A stretch of 63,907 nt of DNA from Bacteroidales bacterium (lineage in GTDB: Bacteria; Bacteroidota; Bacteroidia; Bacteroidales; UBA3824): assembly GCA_016293845.1 (NCBI GenBank), contig JAEDDH010000021.1:1-63907 (forward strand). Reading direction: 5' to 3'. The notes under the pieces were generated by a model that searched no databases, was not told the DNA's origin, and worked only from the letters and a program-made list of their open reading frames with translations. Shown piece after piece: positions 8,035 to 17,099 of the stretch (position 1 is its first letter; the number at the start of each line of letters is the position of its first letter). The position numbers and the translations under genes were made by a program.

Positions 8035-10217
8035 CGCGACTCTGAAAAGTGATGTTTGCCGCTGCCTACCCACACACATTTTTTGCTATAAGGCATTTGT
8101 ACACGAGCGCGGCAGTTAGGCGGAATTTCTAAATGGATATCAAACTTTTTGCCTTCGTTGGTAAATATCACCTTGATTGTGCCGCGTGGTGTTGGTATTT
8201 GCAGTGTGGCATTGTGTAGCGACGATGGTTTAGGTGCAATCGATACTGTGGCAAATCCTGCCGATAAAGGCTCTACACCCATAAGTTTGCGCACAATGAT
8301 GTTGGCGGGTGATGCTCCGCACGCGCAATTCCACCCTTGATCGGGTTTGCATTGAGTGTTCCAAGCCTCGGTGGTAAGAGTGCTGCCCGAACTTACCATA
8401 TTGTAAAAACTCCTCGACGACGTATCGGTAAGCAATCTAAATCCATATCCCTCCATACCATTATCAAAAAGAGTTTCTAACAAAAACTGCGCTCCATAAA
8501 CGCTACAATCCATTCCTCCATTTAACACATAGTTTCTAACAATGCCTCGGTTAAGATCGTCGGGTACGCCATAATTGAGAGCTATAGCATTTGCCAATAG
8601 CGATTTGTTGCTACTTTCGAGAGCGTCTACATAGATACCACAACTATCTGTCAACATGGTGTTTATCGAATTGCGTGTTTCTCTTGCCAACGATTTGTAA
8701 TTGTCGGCGTCAAACTTGTTTCCAATAGCTGTGGCTATGTCGGCAAGCAGCATAAGCGCTTTGTAATGAAATACATTGGTAACGGTATTGCACTTGCCAC
8801 GCTCGTAAACAACACTTTTGTCGGGCATGTCGATAAGGTCGGAAATAGAGCTTCCGCGAAAACCAATTTTTTGAAAATTATCGATACCAGTAATGCCTTT
8901 TCCGCTATAAATCAGACCGTTTTTTTCTCGCAAAAACATCAAGGTCTTATCTTTGAGTTGCGGATAATATTTTTTTAGAATAAAATCGTCGCCAGAGTAA
9001 AGATAATCGTTCCAAGCAAGAAATAGGGTTAGGAGTATGTCCTCGGTATGATTTGTGGGATTATTGATAATGTGCTCCACAGTGGCGCGTGCAATAGAAT
9101 AATGACTATCGGCAGCGTAGTAGCTCAGCTGATTAATCAAAGCCGACGAAGCGTAGGGAATGCGCTCACGGTCACCGTCAACAAATAGTCCACAAAACGA
9201 TGTGGCTTTCATTGAGTGTTTGCAAAGGTCCCACAATTGGTTGAGCACTGTATCTGATGACGAAAAATCTGCCGCATCATCGTTGAAAGGATAATGTACA
9301 CTCGACCTTATAGCATCGCGATACAAAAACGCACCGTTGTAACCCTCTATTTGACAATATCTAAACGGGAAAACCTCGCCAATATACTGTGGCATAAAAA
9401 TAGGTGAAACACCGCTTTCGTTGTCGTTTGGATTGGTATTGCGCTTATCTTTGCGAAGCACAAACGAATAATCACCAGCCGAATCGAGCGTAAAATGATA
9501 CACTGCATAACGCCTTGCTCCTCCGGGACGGGTATTTACTCCGCAACTATCTGACATTTCGCCAAGACGCACCGTAATTGGTTGATTTGGTGTTACATTA
9601 GAAAAATGAAAACGAATTTGCGAAAAAGCATCTTTGCCAAAATCGAGCATCAACGACCTATTGGGATGAGTGATCAAAATGGGCATTTGCTCTGTTTTTT
9701 GCAAAGGCAACAAAGCAGAAGCCTCGTCGGGTTCGGGCGAAACAGCAAAACCCTTGGGCGCAGCGTATGCCGAGCAACGATGTTTTTGATCGAATATTTT
9801 TACAGTATAATAATATATAGCACAAGGGGTTAATGCTCGTCCGCGATATTCTATACCAGTGCAGCTGCTATCGGCAACCTCGTCGCTATCCCACACATCG
9901 GCACTGCCTTCGTGCAAAAGCGATGGCGAAGTGGCTACCAACAAACGGTAAGCTGTTTGATAAAATCCACTTTTTTTAGATGTAACTTGCCATCCAAAAT
10001 GCGGACGGGTGGTGTTGATTTCTGCCACCTGCATTGATGGATTTTCAAAATCATAATCAGCAATGTCCAAAGCGGTTTTATGCCCCTTGGAATAGATTAC
10101 ATCGGTTTCTTCTATTAGGTCTACAGTAAGGTGCGTTGCAGCAAAATTATTGGTAGTAGTTTGAGCTGAAACCGTTAAAGTACAAAATATCAATATTATA
10201 CAAAACCATCTGCACAT
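8019..10217 (-). CDS. secreted alpha-L-rhamnosidase-like glycoside hydrolase (GH78)
   Basis: 732 residues with a signal peptide (about 1-19, ending VSAQ). An N-terminal beta-rich region resembles bacterial rhamnosidase N domains, then an (alpha/alpha)6 six-hairpin catalytic region holds DGDRERIPYASSALINQ near residue 350, a conserved GH78 motif containing the acidic catalytic cluster. A C-terminal beta-sandwich ends the protein. It would act on terminal rhamnose in plant or bacterial polysaccharides outside the cytoplasm. It is the last gene of the minus-strand operon after the rhomboids (9-bp gap). Enzyme activity is inferred from family only. Confidence 0.85.
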   Translation of the reverse strand: MCRWFCIILIFCTLTVSAQTTTNNFAATHLTVDLIEETDVIYSKGHKTALDIADYDFENPSMQVAEINTTRPHFGWQVTSKKSGFYQTAYRLLVATSPSLLHEGSADVWDSDEVADSSCTGIEYRGRALTPCAIYYYTVKIFDQKHRCSAYAAPKGFAVSPEPDEASALLPLQKTEQMPILITHPNRSLMLDFGKDAFSQIRFHFSNVTPNQPITVRLGEMSDSCGVNTRPGGARRYAVYHFTLDSAGDYSFVLRKDKRNTNPNDNESGVSPIFMPQYIGEVFPFRYCQIEGYNGAFLYRDAIRSSVHYPFNDDAADFSSSDTVLNQLWDLCKHSMKATSFCGLFVDGDRERIPYASSALINQLSYYAADSHYSIARATVEHIINNPTNHTEDILLTLFLAWNDYLYSGDDFILKKYYPQLKDKTLMFLREKNGLIYSGKGITGIDNFQKIGFRGSSISDLIDMPDKSVVYERGKCNTVTNVFHYKALMLLADIATAIGNKFDADNYKSLARETRNSINTMLTDSCGIYVDALESSNKSLLANAIALNYGVPDDLNRGIVRNYVLNGGMDCSVYGAQFLLETLFDNGMEGYGFRLLTDTSSRSFYNMVSSGSTLTTEAWNTQCKPDQGWNCACGASPANIIVRKLMGVEPLSAGFATVSIAPKPSSLHNATLQIPTPRGTIKVIFTNEGKKFDIHLEIPPNCRARVQMPYSKKCVWVGSGKHHFSESRYSKM

Positions 10218-10226
10218 AGTAAAACT

Positions 10227-11147
10227 CTATTTGCGGCTTGCCCTAAAGAGAAATTCTTTTTCCTCTTTGGTAAGGTTGTCGTAGCCGCTTTTTGAAATTT
10301 TTTCGAGAATACGGTCTATTTTTTCGTTTTCGTCGTGTTTGCGGCGGTTAAATTCTTCGTCAGACACAGTTGTAACCTCGGTGTATTCTACATTTTGGCC
10401 CTTATTGGTGTAACTAACTTTCATTTTCGGACGTTTCGGCGAAGATGTATTACCAAACCACGAAACCAAACTATCGGTTAAAGAGCAAAACCATTGGGTG
10501 ATATCTTTACCGTTTTTTAAGCATAATGCAAAAGCTGCACCAAAAGCAGCACCACCAAGATGCGAAATATGTCCGCCAGGGTTGTTGCCCATTATCTGAA
10601 ACAAGTCGAAAAGCACATACAATATGCCGAGCCATTTTAATTCAATAGGCAGAATACCAAAAAAATAGAGTTTTTCGTGGGGCTTGTAAACACACACAGC
10701 AATCACCACAGCCGAAACTGCCGCGCTTGCTCCCAACGCCGACGAAACCGGAAGTGCAGATTCAAATGCAGGAAACAGATTGTATGCAGCCACATAAAAC
10801 AATGCACCGCTCAATCCGCCAAGTATATATACTGCCAACATTCTCCGCCCGTCAAACACACTTAAAAAGACTACACCCAAAAAGTATAGCCAGAGCATAT
10901 TGCCCAAAATATGCCAAAAAGATGTATGCAAAAACATATATGTAAAAGGTGTCCAAAATAGTGTGGCTAATTTAGACAAACTTGCGGGTACCGAAAGGTA
11001 TTCAATTACAGTGTCTTCGATATCAAATGGTGATGCCATAAGAAAATTGACAAGCGATGCCACTAACACCAATAAATACACCACCAAATTTGCAGCAATC
11101 AATTTTGTAGCCATGCTGCGGGCTGCAATGGATTTTAAATTGTTCAT
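10227..11147 (-). CDS. rhomboid-family intramembrane serine protease
   Basis: 306 residues, about six membrane helices in the first 210 residues. The motifs are WHILGNMLWLYFLG (helix 2), GASAAVSA (catalytic Ser) and HISHLGGAAFG (catalytic His). The serine loop is GASAA rather than GASGA. A charged cytoplasmic tail of about 90 residues follows. It cleaves membrane-anchored substrates within the bilayer; none is known here. It lies 6 bp after the other rhomboid gene. Confidence 0.9.
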   Translation of the reverse strand: MNNLKSIAARSMATKLIAANLVVYLLVLVASLVNFLMASPFDIEDTVIEYLSVPASLSKLATLFWTPFTYMFLHTSFWHILGNMLWLYFLGVVFLSVFDGRRMLAVYILGGLSGALFYVAAYNLFPAFESALPVSSALGASAAVSAVVIAVCVYKPHEKLYFFGILPIELKWLGILYVLFDLFQIMGNNPGGHISHLGGAAFGAAFALCLKNGKDITQWFCSLTDSLVSWFGNTSSPKRPKMKVSYTNKGQNVEYTEVTTVSDEEFNRRKHDENEKIDRILEKISKSGYDNLTKEEKEFLFRASRK

Positions 11148-11153
11148 AATAAT

Positions 11154-11963
11154 CTAAGTGTTAAAAAAATTGTTGCCCGGATACCGTTTCCATATTAGCA
11201 TTAAAATAATACCTGCCACAAGGCCTCCGAGATGAGCCCAATGGGCAATATTGTCGCCGCTGAAATTGTTGACACAAAAAAAGAGTTCGGCAAGTCCGTA
11301 AATAAGCACAAAATATTTAGCCTTGATGCCAATGGGTATAAAAATAATCTGCAATTTCATGTCTGGAAACATCATTGCAAAAGCTAAAAGAAGTCCAAAC
11401 ACTGCTCCCGACGCTCCAAGCATAGGTGCCGACGAAACATTGTTAACAATGGTAGTTACCTGCGATCTGATATTATCTAACGATCCGGGATCGTTTACAA
11501 CAGAATTCCAATGATCAATAATTTCGTAAACAGCAGCAAGATTAAAACCGTCGCCCTTTTGCGCTATGGCTTCCAAACCACTTGCTGTAGGATTCAACAT
11601 AAAGCTGTTGTATGCATCGAGCAAAGGCGCAAACTGAAAATAATTAACCGCAGTATTAACCACGGCAGCTCCCAAACCCGTTACCAAATAATAAAACATA
11701 AAACGCTTGGTGCCCCATACGCTTTCGATTATTGCGCCAAACAAAAACAAGGCATACATATTGAAAAACAGGTGAAACAATCCACCGTGCATAAACATAT
11801 AGGTAAAATACTGATATGGTCTAAAATGATCAGACTTGACAAAATAGAGTGCCAAATAATCAGTAAGGTCGACACCCTGCATATATTGCAATAGCCATGT
11901 AATCACAAACATTGCTATATTAGCAATCAACAAAAACTTGGCTCCGTGTGTTAATTGTGGCAT
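11154..11963 (-). CDS. rhomboid-family intramembrane serine protease
   Basis: 269 residues, six predicted membrane helices. The motifs are GLFHLFFNMYALFLFG, GASGAVFGLL (catalytic Ser) and HWAHLGGLVAG (catalytic His). A long extramembrane segment (about 125-180) interrupts the core between helices 3 and 4. Forms a tandem pair with the next gene and lies 19 bp downstream of mutL, so it is probably cotranscribed with it. Confidence 0.92.
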   Translation of the reverse strand: MPQLTHGAKFLLIANIAMFVITWLLQYMQGVDLTDYLALYFVKSDHFRPYQYFTYMFMHGGLFHLFFNMYALFLFGAIIESVWGTKRFMFYYLVTGLGAAVVNTAVNYFQFAPLLDAYNSFMLNPTASGLEAIAQKGDGFNLAAVYEIIDHWNSVVNDPGSLDNIRSQVTTIVNNVSSAPMLGASGAVFGLLLAFAMMFPDMKLQIIFIPIGIKAKYFVLIYGLAELFFCVNNFSGDNIAHWAHLGGLVAGIILMLIWKRYPGNNFFNT

Positions 11964-11982
11964 TTGATTTAAAATTAATAAA

Positions 11983-13818
11983 TTATGAGAACCGTTTTTC
12001 TATTTCGTCCAAACCCACAATCACAATCACGGGTTCTCCTTCGGGCGAAAAATTAGGTTCGTTGGTGGCAAAAAGCGAATCAATAAGTTGCCGCATCTCT
12101 TCGGGCGAAAGTGCTTTGCCGTAGGGTATCACTTCGCGGTTGGCGGCGGCTATTGCCAATATATCTTTGATAGAGGTAGACACATTGCCGTGTCCCTCTT
12201 TGTAGCTGTCGATAATATCGTTAATCACCTCGGTGGCTGAATCTTCTGAAAGAAATGGCGGAATTCCATTGATTACAATGCTATTATCTTCGTTAAATTC
12301 GATATCAAAACCAACCACCTGAAACTCGTCGCGAATATCAAACGCCATTGCAAAACTTGTAACATCAAGATTCAGCGTTATGGGATAGAGCAGAGTCTGC
12401 ACCGAATCCACATTGGCATCCACTTGTTCGATATACTTTTGATAAAGCACACGTTTGTGGGCGCGGCGTTGGTCTATAATCATAATGCCCGACTTTGAGG
12501 GGCTAACAATATATTTGTTTTTAATCTGAATCAAACGGTTTTCTACCTTGGGGGCAAAAGAACTTTCGTGCGAGGCAAACGAGAGGTCTTCGGTAAGAGA
12601 TTCATTACCAGAATACAACTTCTGCCAATTGTCGATATTGTGGCGTTGACGTTCTCCATCGTCGTTGTGTCGCTGATAGCCGCCCGAACTACTGCTCTGA
12701 TTGGTTTCAAATGGATTGTAAAAAGGATTGAAATTTACCTTTGGTATAGGCGGTATGGGTGCATCTTTTGGAAAATAAGGCACTTCGATGTCGTCGCTTT
12801 CAGAATCAAAGTCGATAGCCGGAGCCACGTTGCTTTTTGAGAGAGTTTCTCTAATGCCAGCCTGCAACAAACGAAAAACATCCGAACCGTTTTCAAAATT
12901 TATCTCGGTTTTGGTGGGATGCACGTTTACATCAATACTATGAGGGTCTACCTCAAAATAGAGAAAATAAGGCGGAATGCAGTCGGGACGCACAAGATTT
13001 TCGTAGGCCAAAGCCACTGCCTTGTGAAAATACTGACTTTTCATAAAACGGTTGTTGACAAAGAAATACTCCTTGTCGCTGCGTTTTTTTGTGGCGGTGG
13101 GTTTGCCTGTAAATCCTGTAATCTTAACTATTGATGTATCAATCTCAACAGGAATTAATTCTTGATTGAGATTTTTGCCAAAAACATTGATAATTCTCTG
13201 TTTTATGTTGCTTTGCGGAAGGTTGTAAATAAGAGTTCCGTTGTGATAAAGCGAAAAACTTATCGATGGCTGAGTAAGCACAATACGCTGAAACTCAGTA
13301 ATAATATGCTGCAATTCGGTACTATTGGCTTTTAAAAACTTGCGACGAGCAGGCACATTAAAAAACAAATTTTTAACGCTAAAATTAGTACCCACGGTTG
13401 TGCTAACTGGATTTTGCCCAACATACTGCGAACCGTTGATAATTATTTGAGTGCCAATAGAATCCTCTTCGCGGCGGGTTTTTAGTTCTACCTCAGCCAC
13501 AGCCGCAATCGAAGCAAGAGCCTCGCCGCGGAATCCTTTTGTACAAATGCAGAAAAGGTCGTCGGAGGTGTATATTTTAGAAGTGGCATGACGTTCAAAA
13601 CTCATACGCGCATCAGAAGGGCTCATGCCGCAACCGTTGTCGATTACCTGCACAAGCGTACGACCCGCATCTTTGATGTTTACGGTTATTTCGTCGGCGC
13701 CGGCATCTACCGAATTTTCTACCAACTCTTTAACCACCGAAGCCGGACGCTGAATAACTTCACCTGCCGCAATTTGATTGGCAAGCGCGTCAGACATTAG
13801 TCTAATAACATCAGCCAT
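11983..13818 (-). CDS. mutL: DNA mismatch repair protein MutL
   Basis: 611 residues. The N-terminal GHKL ATPase is clear: IAAGEVIQRP, ELVENSVDAGA, DNGCGM, and KGFRGEAL. A polar linker (about 345-425) leads to the MutL C-terminal dimerisation domain. The endonuclease motif DQHAxxExxxxE of many MutL proteins reads DQRRAHKRVLYQ here, so both glutamates are missing and nicking activity is doubtful. Second gene of an operon after a small membrane protein (14-bp gap). Confidence 0.95.
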   Translation of the reverse strand: MADVIRLMSDALANQIAAGEVIQRPASVVKELVENSVDAGADEITVNIKDAGRTLVQVIDNGCGMSPSDARMSFERHATSKIYTSDDLFCICTKGFRGEALASIAAVAEVELKTRREEDSIGTQIIINGSQYVGQNPVSTTVGTNFSVKNLFFNVPARRKFLKANSTELQHIITEFQRIVLTQPSISFSLYHNGTLIYNLPQSNIKQRIINVFGKNLNQELIPVEIDTSIVKITGFTGKPTATKKRSDKEYFFVNNRFMKSQYFHKAVALAYENLVRPDCIPPYFLYFEVDPHSIDVNVHPTKTEINFENGSDVFRLLQAGIRETLSKSNVAPAIDFDSESDDIEVPYFPKDAPIPPIPKVNFNPFYNPFETNQSSSSGGYQRHNDDGERQRHNIDNWQKLYSGNESLTEDLSFASHESSFAPKVENRLIQIKNKYIVSPSKSGIMIIDQRRAHKRVLYQKYIEQVDANVDSVQTLLYPITLNLDVTSFAMAFDIRDEFQVVGFDIEFNEDNSIVINGIPPFLSEDSATEVINDIIDSYKEGHGNVSTSIKDILAIAAANREVIPYGKALSPEEMRQLIDSLFATNEPNFSPEGEPVIVIVGLDEIEKRFS

Positions 13819-13832
13819 TGTGTAAAATCAGC

Positions 13833-14126
13833 CTAAATAAAATGAAAATATTGGTTAGCAAAATATGCGCCTACCATAAGTATTACAAACAATACAGTAC
13901 GGCGACGGTTGGCTTGTTTGAGATCGCTTTTGCGACGCTCGTACATACGACGGAATGTTCCGTGCTGAAGAATGCGAGTGTCTTCTTCTTCGTCTACATC
14001 TTTGCCGAGTTCTTTGCGTATACGTGCGCGGCGAATTTTCAGATCCTCTTTGCGTGGGTCGTAATATCGCGGAATATACTCAAACTCATGTATTTTCATT
14101 TCAGGGAAAAAACGTGGAAGTCCCAT
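13833..14126 (-). CDS. conserved small membrane protein upstream of mutL
   Basis: 97 residues, very basic and acidic in the middle (RRARIRKELGKDVDEEED), with one hydrophobic C-terminal segment (about 78-95). Proteins of this kind commonly sit next to mutL in Bacteroidota, as I recall; the role is unknown. First gene of the operon, with a TATATTTG box at 14156-14163. Confidence 0.75.
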   Translation of the reverse strand: MGLPRFFPEMKIHEFEYIPRYYDPRKEDLKIRRARIRKELGKDVDEEEDTRILQHGTFRRMYERRKSDLKQANRRRTVLFVILMVGAYFANQYFHFI

Positions 14127-14155
14127 AGTAAATGTTTTTTATCGTTAATAATGCG

Positions 14156-14163
14156 CAAATATA
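14156..14163 (-). promoter_or_regulatory. -7 box of the mutL-rhomboid operon
   Basis: TATATTTG on the minus strand, 30 bp before the first start codon, matches TAnnTTTG. No good -33 partner. Confidence 0.5.
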
Positions 14164-14214
14164 AACAATTGCTTTGAAAAAATAAGATTTTTAACGTTTT
14201 TTTTGTTTCCCGTC

Positions 14215-14943
14215 TTATATATTACTCTCCACTTTATATCCATCGTACACCACCACCCATTTGTCGCCGAAGAAACGCACAAGATTTACTACCGTGCCTT
14301 TTTTACCCAATTTTTGCAGCAAGGCTGAGAGGTCGTCGGGGATGCCTTGAAATGCCATTCCTGTGCGGCCGTAGAGCAATACCCATCCGTCGGTGCCATA
14401 AAAGGCCGATTCGCGTATGGGGGCTTTCTTTTTGTTGAGTTGCGCAAGTTTTGCTATCATTTTTTGTGGCAATCCATTGGCTATAAATCCATTAGTGCCA
14501 TATACAGTAAGCCTTTCGCCGTTTTTGTAGGCAATGCAGCGAAGATTTTTTTGTTTTTTTTGAGCTGCGGCAATGTCGGTGGCAATATCGGACGGCAACG
14601 ACTGCGCTGTGTATTCTTTGCCGTTGTAAACCAATGCCCATGATGTGTCGCTAAGCATAATTGCCTTGTTGATAGACGTTTCGGCAGAGTTGAGTTTAGT
14701 GAGCAAGTTTTCGAGCGCTGAGGGAATATAGCTGTAGCTATATCCTATGTCGCCATAAAGTATCAGCCAGTGTCCGTCGGTATTAAAGGCAATGTCATGA
14801 ATATCAACCTTTTTGGCAGAAATATCGGTAAGCTCTTTTTTGCAGTTTTCGAGCAATTGCGCTTCTATTGATGATTGCGCCAGAGCAAATGTTGGCGTTA
14901 TTACCGACACTACAAGGATTAATAGTAAATTTTTCATAGCCAT
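14215..14943 (-). CDS. secreted protein of five internal repeats, unknown function
   Basis: 242 residues with a signal peptide (about 1-23, TFALAQ). The mature protein is built of about five units of 40-45 residues, each with a short beta stretch containing a W/L-x-x-x-YG-type core (GHWLILYGDIG, SWALVYNGK, RLTVYGTNG, GWVLLYGRTG, KWVVVYDG) followed by a helix (PSALENLLTKL, PSDIATDI, PQKMIAKL, PDDLSALL). I do not recognise a named family. Start chosen at the ATG before the signal peptide. Confidence 0.75.
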   Translation of the reverse strand: MAMKNLLLILVVSVITPTFALAQSSIEAQLLENCKKELTDISAKKVDIHDIAFNTDGHWLILYGDIGYSYSYIPSALENLLTKLNSAETSINKAIMLSDTSWALVYNGKEYTAQSLPSDIATDIAAAQKKQKNLRCIAYKNGERLTVYGTNGFIANGLPQKMIAKLAQLNKKKAPIRESAFYGTDGWVLLYGRTGMAFQGIPDDLSALLQKLGKKGTVVNLVRFFGDKWVVVYDGYKVESNI

Positions 14944-15030
14944 AATGTTTTAATAGTTGGTGATCAGAGTGCTTTATAATAAAGACAAACACAAAACTAT
15001 TTTCCCCCAAAACCTGCGAACATAAAAAAA

Positions 15031-15059
15031 ACGTCTGCCCCCAAAATTAGGCAGACGCT
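15031..15059 (-). terminator. intrinsic terminator (works on both strands)
   Basis: acgtctgcc (15031-15039) pairs with ggcagacgct (15050-15059), with A-rich DNA to the left and right. It lies just after the end of the FIST-like gene. Confidence 0.8.
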
Positions 15060-15093
15060 TAAAAAAAAGAGGGATATAAAATAAAGAGAGAGT

Positions 15094-16089
15094 TTATTTC
15101 ACTTTGTCGATTTCGAGCGTAACAATGGTTTTGTTAAGCAACTGATAACCAATTTCTCCAAAAGCGTAAATGCCGTTGACACAAACGTTTCTGCCTTCAA
15201 ACCTACCGCCGAAATAGTACGATACGCACGAAAAGCATGTAAGCACATCGCTACGTTTGGCACCGAGCGAATTGTTAAACATTCCGATATAATCAGCTCC
15301 GTTTTTTACAAGGTGGTATTCGTCGCCAGCTGCTACGGGCGAAAAGAATGTAACTTCACCCTTTTTTGTATCTACAATCTTGACATCGCGGTTGATTAAA
15401 GCTCCGTTTTGCGAAGTTATCATTTGTGTGTATCCGCCAAGACGAGGTTTGATAGTATTTTCAAAATAATCTGCAATGTTGGTCTGTTTGCCATTGATTG
15501 TACATTCCGATTGCACAAAACCGTTTTTGGGGAATACAATAGTAGGTGTATCTTCGTCAATAGTGTCAAAATTTTCTATTTCGGCACGAGCTGCAAGAAA
15601 TTCGGGCAACTCTACATACAAAACCACAGCCTTTTGGTCGGAAAGGATACCATCAATGCCCGAAACGGTTTTAGGAGATTTTTTGCCATATTCTTCCATT
15701 TTAGTAGCTGCCACAAAGCCTACAACTGGATTATCGAACATAGAATCGTATTCCAACGCTTTGTTGGCAAATGTGTAGTATACAGGCGAATCGATAGGAA
15801 GCACCACTACTACAAATCCGTTTTTGAAACCGTTCTTGGCAATGTCTTGAATATTGGTTTCGTCGTACACTGCTGTTTTGCAGTTTTGAGTTACAAGCGT
15901 ATAGTCGTCAACAAAGATTTTGTCGTCGCCTGCTGTTCCTATAGTATCCACAAAGTAATACGATGTGCCACCAATCCAATTTCCTTTTGGCAAATCAGCC
16001 AATGCCTTATCGCTGCCAGTTAGCAGCATTACTTTACCTGCGTTGATAAAGTCGATAACTTCTTGTTTTGAATATAATTTGTTTTTCAT
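15094..16089 (-). CDS. FIST-like protein of unknown function
   Basis: 331 residues, no signal peptide. The final third (CFSCVSYYFGGRFEG, then GIYAFGEIGYQLLNKTIVTLEI) resembles the FIST_C module, whose proteins carry cysteines, a GEIG loop and an N-T element and are thought to sense small ligands. The N-terminal half (GNWIGGTSYYFVD) fits a FIST-N-like sheet. Family assignment by eye, moderate. It follows an 81-residue gene by 4 bp; the two probably work together. Own terminator at 15031. Confidence 0.6.
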   Translation of the reverse strand: MKNKLYSKQEVIDFINAGKVMLLTGSDKALADLPKGNWIGGTSYYFVDTIGTAGDDKIFVDDYTLVTQNCKTAVYDETNIQDIAKNGFKNGFVVVVLPIDSPVYYTFANKALEYDSMFDNPVVGFVAATKMEEYGKKSPKTVSGIDGILSDQKAVVLYVELPEFLAARAEIENFDTIDEDTPTIVFPKNGFVQSECTINGKQTNIADYFENTIKPRLGGYTQMITSQNGALINRDVKIVDTKKGEVTFFSPVAAGDEYHLVKNGADYIGMFNNSLGAKRSDVLTCFSCVSYYFGGRFEGRNVCVNGIYAFGEIGYQLLNKTIVTLEIDKVK

Positions 16090-16093
16090 ACTG

Positions 16094-16339
16094 CTACCAG
16101 GTTTTAAAAATTTCTCTACAATCTTGAGCTACTGCGAGCTGATATTTAGTACATAAGTCATACAGACTATCAATTGATTTTTCGATAGTTGTACGTCCAC
16201 TTGATAAGTCTTTTCTAATTTGATAAATGCGAATTTGAAGCACATAGTTTTTAAACTCGTGCTGTATTTCACCTGTTATCAATTTAGTCCATTCGGGACG
16301 ACTACGTGGCGGAATTGGACTTGAGTTTTGCATTGCCAT
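16094..16339 (-). CDS. small helical protein paired with the FIST-like gene
   Basis: 81 residues, helical, with a proline-rich start (SPIPPRSRPEW) and no known motif. It ends 4 bp before the FIST-like start. Upstream, at 16373-16380, TACCTTTA is one base from the -7 consensus. The tight spacing, not similarity, supports that it is a gene. Confidence 0.6.
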   Translation of the reverse strand: MAMQNSSPIPPRSRPEWTKLITGEIQHEFKNYVLQIRIYQIRKDLSSGRTTIEKSIDSLYDLCTKYQLAVAQDCREIFKTW

Positions 16340-16449
16340 AAATATTAGGTTTTTAATTTAAAATTGGTTTGGTAAAGGTATGGATTATAATTGAAAAAGT
16401 CAATAGAAATGACAAAAAATTTTTTAATTTTTTTTTAATGGCAAAACTC

Positions 16450-16956
16450 TTATCCAGAAACTCTTGAAAACTTATCTTTAAACTGATCGCTGATGGGGAC
16501 TACTTCGTTTTCATTAAAAACAATCTTAAACCGCTCTATCAAATCAATTTTATCGAGGTTGACAATATAGCTTCGATGTACGCGCCTTCGCGACACATTT
16601 TTTCAAATTCGCGTACCTGTGTTATTGATCGGCGGATGGCTTTGTCGGTGTAAGGTTTGTAAAGCACGGCGGCATGATTCACCTTTATATATATTATTAA
16701 TAGGATATGAAGTGTTGGCGGAGGTAAATACTATAATTGGCGGATTTACAAGTGTTTTTACAAATTGCAGACCTGTAAGGGTAGTCATATCAAGCTCCAC
16801 AAAAATTAAATCAATATCGGTGCGGGTTTGCAAATAACGTTGCGCCCGTGTGGTGGTTCTAAAAAAGATACCAGCTCGATACCATCTATAGCGGCAATGG
16901 CATTACACAGCACTTTTTAGTGCCGAAGTATCGTAAGCAATTACTATACACTTCAT
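16450..16956 (-). pseudogene. broken LytTR response regulator
   Basis: Reading the minus strand in changing frames gives MKCIVIAYDTSAL, then AIAAIDGIELVSFLE, then DIDLIFVELDMTTLTGLQF...IIVFTSANTSYP (a receiver domain with the phospho-site region), then VLYKPYTDKAIRR (receiver end), then RVHRSYIVNLDKIDLIERFK and PISDQFKDKFSRV, the C-terminal half of a LytTR DNA-binding domain. At least three frameshifts and an internal loss of about half of the LytTR domain make it non-functional. No histidine kinase lies nearby. Confidence 0.85.
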
Positions 16957-17046
16957 AAGGAGAAAAATCTTTTGACAAATTGATTGTAAAAGTAATATTT
17001 TTTTTAAAAAAAAAGTTCGATAATAGATTTTTTTAAAAAAAAACCG

Positions 17047-17054
17047 TATCTTTG
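17047..17054 (+). promoter_or_regulatory. -7 box of the lipoprotein gene at 17100
   Basis: TATCTTTG matches TAnnTTTG, 45 bp before the ATG. The -33 region is a poly-T/A tract without TTTG. Confidence 0.5.
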
Positions 17055-17099
17055 TTTTCAATTGAAAACGTATATTTTAAAACCATATCACTTTGCATT

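Noticed and set aside
13818..14177. 119-codon + strand frame opposite the small membrane protein gene
   Set aside because: Antisense shadow of the minus-strand gene, which has a promoter and operon context.
17052..17099. Longer start for the first lipoprotein
   Set aside because: It overlaps the TATCTTTG box and would bury the lipoprotein signal.
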